A stretch of DNA of 64,000 nucleotides from Sulfurimicrobium sp964552675 (GTDB lineage Bacteria > Pseudomonadota > Gammaproteobacteria > Burkholderiales > Sulfuricellaceae): positions 1 through 64,000 of the forward strand of contig CAZKHJ010000003.1 in assembly GCA_964552675.1 (NCBI GenBank), read 5' to 3'. The notes under the pieces were generated by a model. That model was not told the origin of the DNA and ran no database searches. It was given only the letters and a program-made list of their open reading frames with translations. Positions 57,820-64,000 of this stretch are shown here, piece by piece (within the stretch, counting starts at the first letter, position 1; every line of letters starts with the position of its first letter). The position numbers and the translations under genes are program-made.

Positions 57820-60087
57820 ATGGCGGATATGAAAGTAGGGGCCTACATTTGCCAGGGCTGCGGACTGGGTGAGCGCCTGGATACCGCCGGTCTGGCCAAG
57901 GTTGCCCAGAAAGAGGGCAAGGCCCAGGTGGTGAAGGAACATCCTTTCCTGTGTAACGCGGAAGGGGTGGCGATGATACGCAACGACATCGACAACGATG
58001 GCGTGACCCACGTGATGGTGGCGGCCTGTTCGCGCCGCGCCAAGACCGAGGCTTTTGGTTTCAGCGATGTGGCCCTGTCGCGCGCCAACCTGCGCGAGGG
58101 CGTGATCTGGGTGCGCCCGGATGACGATGCTTCGCGTGAAACCACGCAGGAAATGGCGGAAGACTACATCCGCATGGGCTGTGCCGAAGTCAAGAAGATG
58201 AAGCTGCCGGCAACCGACCCGGCCGCCGTGACCGAGCGTCGCGTGCTGGTGGTGGGCGGCGGCATTTCCGGCATGACCGCCGCGCTGGAAGCCTCCAGAG
58301 CCGGCTATCAGGTGGTGCTGGTGGAAAAATCTGCTGCCCTGGGCGGCTGGGCTGCCAAGCTCTACAAGCGCGCGCCTTCGCATAGCCCCTATGCCGATCC
58401 GCAGCCGACCGGGATCGACGAGATGGTCGCGGCGATCAATAGCGACAGCAACATCAAGGTTTACACCAACGCCATCACCAGCAAGACCGAAGGCGCACCT
58501 GGCCGCTTCGTGGTGGAAATCAGCACCGAATCCGGCCCGACCGCGACCGAGAATGTCGGTTCCATCATCCAGGCGACCGGCTTTACCCTGTATGACGCCA
58601 ACAAGCTGCCTGAACTGGGCTACGGCAAATCCGCCAACGTGGTGGACCAGGCCGGCCTGGAAGCCCTTGCCAAGGCCGCCAATGGCGGTCCGATCAAGCG
58701 CCCTTCCGACGGCGGCGAGGTCAAGTCCGTGGTGTTCGTGCAATGCGCCGGCCAGCGTGACGAGACTGGCAAGCACCTGCCGTACTGCTCCGGCTCCTGC
58801 TGCCTGACCTCGGTCAAGCAGGCGATGTATTTCAAGGATCAGAATCCGGACGTGGACACTGTGGTGATCTACACCGATCTGCGCATGCCCGGCAATGGCG
58901 AGGATTTCTACCGCAGCGGCCAGAACAAGGGCGTGATTTTTACCAAGGGCAAAGTCTCCAGCGTGGAAGCCACCGGCAACACCTGCAAGGTGAATTTCCA
59001 GGACCTGATCCTCAACGACCAGACCGCGATCGAGAACGCCGACCTGGTGGTGCTGGCAACCGGACAGGTGGCCAATTCCGGCGTGGATGTGGATCGCAAG
59101 ATCAAGGCCGAGCAGGCCGCCGCCAATGGCGACAATTCCCTGATGGAAGCCATGCAGGCTGACGAGGCCGCTGGCGTCAAGGCAGTGTCCATCCTCAACC
59201 TGACCTACCGCCAGGGCACCGACCTGCCGCAGCTCAAATACGGTTTCACCGATTCGCATTTCATCTGCTTCCCCTATGAGACCCGTCGTACCGGTATTTA
59301 CTCCGCCGGTCCGGTGCGCCGCCCGATGGATATCGTGCAGGCCACCGAGGACGCCACCGGCGCCGCGATGAAGGCGATCCAGGCAATCGAGAATGCCGCC
59401 GTGGGCCGCGCCGCCCACCCGCGTTCCGGCGATCTGTCCTTCCCGTCCTTCCGCCGCGAGGGTTGCACCCAGTGCAAGCGCTGCACGGTGGAATGCCCGT
59501 TCGGCGCGATCGACGAGGATGAACAGCGTTATCCGCAGTTCAACCAGGCACGCTGCCGCCGTTGCGGCACCTGCATGGGCGCCTGCCCGGTGCGCGTGAT
59601 CTCCTTCGAGAACTACTCGGTGGATACCGTGGGATCCCAGGTCAAGGCCGTGGATGTGCCGGATGAATTCTCCGAGAAACCGCGCATCCTGATTCTGGCC
59701 TGCGAAAACGACGCCTACCCGGCGCTCGACATGGCGGCCATGAACCGCGAAGTCTATTCCGCCTGGGTGCGCGTGATTCCGGTGCGCTGCCTGGGTTCGG
59801 TCAACACCATCTGGATCACCGACGCGCTCAACAGCGGTTACGACGGCGTGATGATGCTGGGTTGCAAACATGGCGACGACTACCAGTGCCACTTTGTCAA
59901 AGGCTCCGAACTGGCCAGCTACCGCATGAGCAAGGTGGGCGATACCCTCAAGGGCATGGGCCTGGAAACCGAGCGTGTGAAAGTGTTCGAGGCAGCGATT
60001 ACCGACATCGAGCGCCTGCCGCGACTGATCAACGAGTATTCGGACGAAATCGCCGCATTGCCGCCCAGCCCGTTCAAAGGCTTCTAG
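57820..60087 (+). CDS. qmoB: QmoB/HdrA-MvhD-like flavo-iron-sulfur protein
   Basis: A 755-residue protein. The N-terminal 130 residues begin VGAYICQGCGLGERLD and contain VAACSRRAKTEAF. The FAD domain starts VLVVGGGISGMTAALEASRAGYQ near residue 145. Two 4Fe-4S sites, CTQCKRCTVECP (near 549) and CRRCGTCMGACP (near 581), follow. The C-terminal 130 residues are MvhD-like (RILILACENDAYPALD, GVMMLGCKHGDDYQCHFVKG). This domain order is that of QmoB of sulfate reducers and sulfur oxidisers. It is four bases after qmoA. Confidence 0.93.
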   Translation: MADMKVGAYICQGCGLGERLDTAGLAKVAQKEGKAQVVKEHPFLCNAEGVAMIRNDIDNDGVTHVMVAACSRRAKTEAFGFSDVALSRANLREGVIWVRPDDDASRETTQEMAEDYIRMGCAEVKKMKLPATDPAAVTERRVLVVGGGISGMTAALEASRAGYQVVLVEKSAALGGWAAKLYKRAPSHSPYADPQPTGIDEMVAAINSDSNIKVYTNAITSKTEGAPGRFVVEISTESGPTATENVGSIIQATGFTLYDANKLPELGYGKSANVVDQAGLEALAKAANGGPIKRPSDGGEVKSVVFVQCAGQRDETGKHLPYCSGSCCLTSVKQAMYFKDQNPDVDTVVIYTDLRMPGNGEDFYRSGQNKGVIFTKGKVSSVEATGNTCKVNFQDLILNDQTAIENADLVVLATGQVANSGVDVDRKIKAEQAAANGDNSLMEAMQADEAAGVKAVSILNLTYRQGTDLPQLKYGFTDSHFICFPYETRRTGIYSAGPVRRPMDIVQATEDATGAAMKAIQAIENAAVGRAAHPRSGDLSFPSFRREGCTQCKRCTVECPFGAIDEDEQRYPQFNQARCRRCGTCMGACPVRVISFENYSVDTVGSQVKAVDVPDEFSEKPRILILACENDAYPALDMAAMNREVYSAWVRVIPVRCLGSVNTIWITDALNSGYDGVMMLGCKHGDDYQCHFVKGSELASYRMSKVGDTLKGMGLETERVKVFEAAITDIERLPRLINEYSDEIAALPPSPFKGF

Positions 60088-60098
60088 GAGGAGACAGT

Positions 60099-60701
60099 AT
60101 GAGTATCGAAAAATACCGCAATAATTTCCTCAAGGAAGTCGAGGAGCGCGTCGAGGAAGGCAACTGGGTCAAGATGTGCATGCAGTGCGGCGTGTGCGCC
60201 GGCTCCTGCCCGCTGGGTCCGCACTGGGCGCATCCGCCGCAGGAAATCTTCATGATGATCCGCGCCGGCAAGCGCGAGGAAGTGCTGACCTCCGACTCCA
60301 TGTGGATGTGCACTTCCTGCTACCAGTGCATCGTGCGCTGCCCGCGCAAGCTGCCGATCACCCACATCATGCACGGCCTGGCCTATCTGGCGAAGCGCGA
60401 GGGCCTGGCACCGAAAAACCAGCCCACGGCGCAATTCGGCCAGATGTTCTGGGACAACCTGACCAAGACCGGCCGCGTCAACGAGCTCAAGCTCAGCCTT
60501 GGCATGTACTTCAAGGATGGTTTCAGCCAGGGCATCAAGAACGCCATGGCAATGCAGGATGTCGGCATGGGCATGATGAAAGCCAAACGTCTGAACCCGA
60601 TGGAAATTCTCGGTGGCCATGGCGTCAAGGACAAGGGCGGATTCCAGGCCATGCTGAAAAAGGCCCGGGAACTCGAAGATGCCCGCAGGAAACTGGCGTA
60701 A
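60099..60701 (+). CDS. hdrC: HdrC-like 4Fe-4S protein (in place of QmoC N-terminus)
   Basis: A 200-residue soluble protein with two ferredoxin-type sites: CMQCGVCAGSCPLGP (near 27) and CTSCYQCIVRCPRKLP (near 71). It corresponds to HdrC and to the N-terminal part of QmoC. The cytochrome-b-like membrane domain of QmoC is missing: no hydrophobic helices follow. The C-terminal half is helical and lysine-rich. AGGAGGAG precedes the ATG. It is followed 11 bases later by hdrB. Confidence 0.9.
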   Translation: MSIEKYRNNFLKEVEERVEEGNWVKMCMQCGVCAGSCPLGPHWAHPPQEIFMMIRAGKREEVLTSDSMWMCTSCYQCIVRCPRKLPITHIMHGLAYLAKREGLAPKNQPTAQFGQMFWDNLTKTGRVNELKLSLGMYFKDGFSQGIKNAMAMQDVGMGMMKAKRLNPMEILGGHGVKDKGGFQAMLKKARELEDARRKLA

Positions 60702-60712
60702 GGAGCGCGTAG

Positions 60713-61615
60713 ATGTCTAAGAAACAATATTCGTTTTACCCCGGCTGCTCATCCCAGTCCGGCGCATCGTCGAGCAACTACCTGACCTCGACCAACTCCA
60801 TGGTCAAGCTGCTGGATGTCACTTTGAACGAGATTCCCGACTGGAACTGCTGCGGCGCCTCCATTGGCTATGCCGGCGGTGGCGAACTGCCGCGTCTGGC
60901 CCTGTCGGCCCGTAACCTGGCATTGTCCGAGCAGCACAACCCCGGTCAGGAAGTGGTTGCAACCTGCGCCGCCTGCTGGCTGGCCACGCGCGAAGCCAAG
61001 GAGCGCCTCGATCACAGCGCCACGCTGCTGGCCGAGACCAACGAGGCGCTCAAGGAAGCCGGACTGGTTTTCAAGAACGAAGCGCCACCCGCCCGCCACA
61101 TGGTGGAAGTGCTGATTGAGGATATTGGTTACGAAACGCTCAAGAGCGGCGTGAAAAAACCGCTGGAAGGCATCAAGTTTGCGGGCTACGTCGGCTGCCA
61201 GACCAATCGTCCCTTCGGCATTGACGGCGAATCCTTCGAAAATCCGATGTATCTCGACCGTCTGGTGGAGTCCATGGGTGGCGAAGCGATCACCGGCTAT
61301 GACCAGAAAGTGACCTGCTGCGGTGGCGCGCTGGCTTTCTCCGAACCGGAAAAGAGCCAGAAACAGATCAAGGACATCATCGAGTCCGCCTACGACCACG
61401 GCGCCGACATGATCGTCACGCCTTGCCCGCTGTGCCAGGCCAACACCGAGATATATCAGAATGAAGTGAACAAGCGCTACGGCACCAAGTTCAACATTCC
61501 GGTGACCTACTACAGCCAGCTGATCACCGTGGCCTACGGCGGCAGCGCCAAGGAAGCCGGTCTTGATGGCCAGGTGATTCGTGCCACCAGGCTGGAAGAC
61601 ATCGCCGGCAAGTAA
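60713..61615 (+). CDS. hdrB: HdrB-like CCG-domain protein
   Basis: A 300-residue protein with two cysteine-rich CCG domains. The first reads FYPGCSSQSGAS, then DWNCCGASIGY, then TCAACWLA. The second reads YVGCQTNRPFG, then VTCCGGALAF, then TPCPLCQAN. In heterodisulfide reductase these ligate the non-cubane iron-sulfur clusters that reduce disulfides. With HdrC it makes a soluble HdrCB unit joined to QmoAB, as reported for Gram-positive sulfate reducers that lack membrane QmoC. No aprBA is adjacent within the window. Confidence 0.92.
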   Translation: MSKKQYSFYPGCSSQSGASSSNYLTSTNSMVKLLDVTLNEIPDWNCCGASIGYAGGGELPRLALSARNLALSEQHNPGQEVVATCAACWLATREAKERLDHSATLLAETNEALKEAGLVFKNEAPPARHMVEVLIEDIGYETLKSGVKKPLEGIKFAGYVGCQTNRPFGIDGESFENPMYLDRLVESMGGEAITGYDQKVTCCGGALAFSEPEKSQKQIKDIIESAYDHGADMIVTPCPLCQANTEIYQNEVNKRYGTKFNIPVTYYSQLITVAYGGSAKEAGLDGQVIRATRLEDIAGK

Positions 61616-61637
61616 GGTTCTGAAGTGGCTGTTATAA

Positions 61638-61669
61638 CGGGGGTGGCCTTGTGCCGCCCCTCGTTTTTT
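61638..61669 (+). terminator. Terminator-like hairpin after hdrB
   Basis: CGGGGGTGGC-CTTGT-GCCGCCCCTCG is followed by six T (61664-61669). It lies only 11 bases before the ATG of the next small gene, so it may attenuate that gene rather than end the operon completely. Confidence 0.65.
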
Positions 61670-61679
61670 GGAGAAAGCG

Positions 61680-62000
61680 ATGAAACGACCCAAGACCGCA
61701 GATGAATACGTGGACCTGATGCACCAGGCGGTGTATGAAGTGGACGAGATCCGCTCCATCATGGAAGAGGATTCGGACGAATTCGCCCCGTTCAAACCTT
61801 ACATCGAACGGCTGGATAGCCAGTTGCGCCAGATGTATGACGACATGCTGACGGGAACATACCGCTTCGATCCCAATGGGCCGGAATTGCCGTTCATGGA
61901 TGTAGTCAGGCGGCTAGGCTCGCGTCTGCCCTTCGGCAATCTGCTCAAGCTGATTGACCAGACCCACCGTGAGGGTCTGGATATCGATAGCAGCAAGTAA
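61680..62000 (+). CDS. Small acidic conserved hypothetical protein downstream of the qmo genes
   Basis: A 106-residue soluble protein, KRPKTADEYVDLMHQAVYEVDEIRSIMEEDSDEFAPFKPYIERLDSQLRQMYDDMLTGTYRF, strongly helical and acidic. It has a second part, LPFMDVVRRLGSRLPFGNLLKLIDQTHREG. There are no cysteines and no signal. GGAGAAAG precedes ATG 61680. I do not recognise the family. It is co-directional with qmoAB-hdrCB, behind a hairpin, and could be an accessory protein. Confidence 0.65.
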   Translation: MKRPKTADEYVDLMHQAVYEVDEIRSIMEEDSDEFAPFKPYIERLDSQLRQMYDDMLTGTYRFDPNGPELPFMDVVRRLGSRLPFGNLLKLIDQTHREGLDIDSSK

Positions 62001-62029
62001 TCCACCCAGAATGGTTGGCAAGGGCGGGA

Positions 62030-63683
62030 TCAATTGAACTCGATTTCGCCTTCTTTGAGTGAAAACGCCCCCTTGCCGCGTTCTACCTCGACACAGTGGA
62101 TTTTTCCGCCGATTTCGATCTGAACGTTGCTGAACACGGTTTTTTCCACCACTACCCTGGCGTCCTCCGAGAGTTCGAGTTGTCGCGCCAGTTCATCCTT
62201 GTCCTGCAGTGCCATTTCGATTGCTTGCTGCAGCGCGAGGAAGGTGTTTTCCGCCTTTTGCCGGATTTCGGATTTGATGCGATCGGGGTGTTCCTCGATG
62301 AATCTGGTCAGCTTGACTACTTCGTCCAGCTCCCGGTTTTTTGCTTCCAGATGCTTGCTGGCGAGTCTCAGTTTTTCCAGCAGGTAGGGGTTGTTGCCCA
62401 CCATTATCCGTGTTTTTACCCCCGAGGGTGATCCGATGACTGCCGCCTGCACCAGCAGGGTGGCTTCGACCAGACCGCCGATGATGCGTCCGTGCCCCGA
62501 GCCCGGCTTGCCGACCATGATCTGATTGACGGCCGCCAGTTCGCTTTGCATGGCCAGTTCGTCCACCATGATGCTGTCACCGGCCTCGATACTGGCATTC
62601 TCGACGAAGTGCGCGGCGAACGATCTGCCGCAATGGACGCGCGCGATCATGGATTTCTGGCTGGCGTCNNNNNNNNNNAGGGTGTTCGTGGACTTCGCCG
62701 TGGCCGATGACGCCGCCCTTGACTACCACATCGCCGCCGGCATCGAGTATCGCGGCTTCGACCGTGCCGCCAATGTGAATGTCGCCGGTGGCACGAATGT
62801 GCATGCCGGCATGGACATCGCCGCTGATGTTGACCATGCCCTCAAAATCAATATTGCCGCTGGTCAGATCCACGGTGGCAAGGGTGATGGTGGGTTCCAC
62901 CGCCATGCCATTGTTGACTATCAGGGGCTGGCCGGGAATTTCGGCAATCAGGAAAGCGGGATCGTCCGGATCGACCATCGCCCCCTTTAACTGTGGCGCA
63001 TACATGGCCTCCTTGCCAGGTTTGGCGGGAATTACCTGTCCCAGTATGTTTTCCCCGGCTTCACCCAGGGTAGAGGGAATTTTCTGCATCAGGCGCTCGC
63101 CCTGATGCACCGTGACGATGCCGCCCAGATCGCGATAATCGGCGATGCCGCGTTCATCGAGGTGGGGATGGCGCTCCTTGGCCATCTCGATCAGGCACTC
63201 CAGTTTCCCGTCCTCGCCATGGATTGCCTCGCGCCCTTGCGCAAGCAGTTGCCTGTGGGCTTCGCCCCTGCTTAACACCTCATTCACGGCTTCATCCAGA
63301 ATGCCGCAAGTTATCTGCTTTTCCATCAGGGCGCGGCGAATCTGTTCCGCCGTTACCGCAGTGCCGCCGCAGGGGGGGGTGACGTCCAGCCAGGCTGCCA
63401 TTTTGTCTGGCGCAAGCTCCACGCTGACCTGTGCGTCGCGGGCCTCGCCGATCTCCAGGCTGAAAGGCTCGCTTGCTGTGGATGCCTGTGCGGCCAGCCG
63501 ATCCAGCGCGGCTTCGATCAGGTGCAAGTGACCGAAGCCCTGCGCGGCAATTTCCTGCCGGAGTCCGGCCTGGTCGAGGGGGGGATGTTCCGGCGCGGGT
63601 GTGTAATGTGCCAGCAATTGACGGCCATCTTCGCTTAATGCGAGGGTGAGCCCCTGTTCTAGAGCGGGCAATTCATTGAGCAT
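62030..63683 (-). CDS. DUF342/FapA family protein, interrupted by a scaffold gap
   Basis: The minus strand from ATG 63683 encodes an N-terminal helical part and then DUF342 beta-helix repeats: VDLTSGNIDFEGMVNISGDVHAGMHIRATGDIHIGGTVEAA, ending at HGEVHEHP before ten N (62669-62678). Beyond the gap the repeats continue in another frame (ARVHCGRSFAAHFVENASIEAGDSIMV) and end in a coiled coil and a short C-terminal domain (VFSNVQIEIGGKIHCVEVERG). The frame change means the true gap is not 10 bases (its length should be 0 mod 3, for example 9 or 12). The role is unclear; FapA domains occur in regulators of polysaccharide or motility. Confidence 0.85.
62669..62678. other. Assembly gap (10 N)
   Basis: Ten undetermined bases mark a scaffold join inside the DUF342 gene. 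The coding frames on either side disagree by one position, so the number of N is nominal. Confidence 0.99.
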
Positions 63684-63719
63684 ATCGTCTCCGCGCCCAT
63701 GGTTTCGGGCAACACTACA

Positions 63720-63863
63720 CTAGAATGGTAGCGTCAAATCTGGTGAATCCTTTAGCAGCACGGCGCGGAATGCTTCCTGAATGCGTCTGAGCGCCGCCTC
63801 GTTGTCGCCCTCGAAGCGTAACACAATCACTGGCGCGGGATATGACGGCGCTGTGGCGTGTGG
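63720..63863 (-). pseudogene. C-terminal remnant resembling a phosphomannomutase/phosphoglucomutase gene
   Basis: The minus-strand frame ending at 63720 reads PVIVLRFEGDNEAALRRIQ, then EAFRAVLLKDSPDLTLPF and stop. This is the usual end of AlgC/ManB-type phosphohexomutases (TTPVLVLRFE ... LPF). The expected RASNT segment just before it is missing, and a stop codon (63864-63866) closes the frame. So only about 47 codons remain, either a decayed gene or a piece moved by recombination. From 63867 to the window end I see no gene I can support. Confidence 0.5.
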
Positions 63864-64000
63864 CTATGATCCTGCGCTTTTTCAGTGCATTCCTTCAGGG
63901 GATGAAGTCGTGCGGCGTGGCCGAAGGATAGAGCGCATTTTGGTTCGAGACAGGGTGGATGTCGCCGAGGTGAAAGCCGAAAGCACCATGTTTGCGTTCC

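Noticed and set aside
56509..59892. Very long open frame on the minus strand (1127 codons) opposite qmoA and qmoB
   Set aside because: It is antisense to two clear genes with catalytic motifs. Its translation is low-complexity, His/Gly/Val-rich, as expected from the third-position G/C bias of the real genes.
1..64000. tRNA, rRNA, CRISPR arrays, prophage or intact transposase genes
   Set aside because: Both strands were read for the usual signs and none was recognised. Short intergenic repeats are present but without regular spacing or transposase frames.

Overview
The window reads as a chromosomal segment of a facultatively anaerobic, sulfur-oxidising, denitrifying betaproteobacterium, probably of the Sulfuricellaceae/Gallionellaceae type within Nitrosomonadales. 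This is judged from gene content and protein style; no database was searched. The evidence is a complete clade II (Sec-type) nitrous oxide reductase cluster, a nearly complete menaquinone pathway, a qmoAB-hdrCB module of the dissimilatory sulfur pathway, PPi-dependent phosphofructokinase with a membrane pyrophosphatase, and ordinary betaproteobacterial housekeeping blocks. No tRNA, rRNA or CRISPR array was recognised. There is one 10-N scaffold gap (62669-62678). Layout 0-23 kb: the end of ygiQ, an OlsB-like acyltransferase and cysS lead into a SCO copper chaperone and then menB-menA-tlpA-menC-menI. The nos cluster follows directly (nosZ, two cytochromes c, nosB, nosD, nosG, nosH, nosF, nosL, nosY) and runs by stop/start overlap into menG-menE-menF-menD. 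Menaquinone synthesis therefore brackets N2O reduction, as expected if NosGH draws electrons from menaquinol. nosZ has an FNR/DNR box at the ideal -41.5 position and two tandem 17-bp palindromes at the inferred start of transcription. A third copy of the palindrome sits before the SCO gene. The first cytochrome gene has its own FNR box and follows a strong terminator. Layout 23-33 kb: repeat and gene debris (a fragment of an ABC ATPase gene like modC), a PIN/RHH toxin-antitoxin pair, modABC with two ModE-like sites, modE, a deleted nifQ remnant, htpG behind a sigma-32 promoter, an HPP-family membrane protein with a divergent LysR regulator, and a polysaccharide pyruvyl transferase-like gene. 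Layout 33-45 kb: a four-gene operon joins an NTF2-like secreted protein, a periplasmic cupredoxin-like protein, a GGDEF-EAL protein and a second NosD-like beta-helix protein. It is followed by a TumE/TumA-type toxin-antitoxin pair, mutL, miaA, a RelE/Phd pair, a coiled-coil membrane protein and xseA. Layout 45-64 kb: exbB-exbD-lpxK-trm112-kdsB-adk, then a pyrophosphate-centred block (pfp, hppA, ppa) containing a split PAS/CZB chemoreceptor pair, a phosphoesterase, the qmoA-qmoB-hdrC-hdrB operon, a DUF342 (FapA-like) protein broken by the gap, and a remnant that resembles the end of a phosphohexomutase gene.
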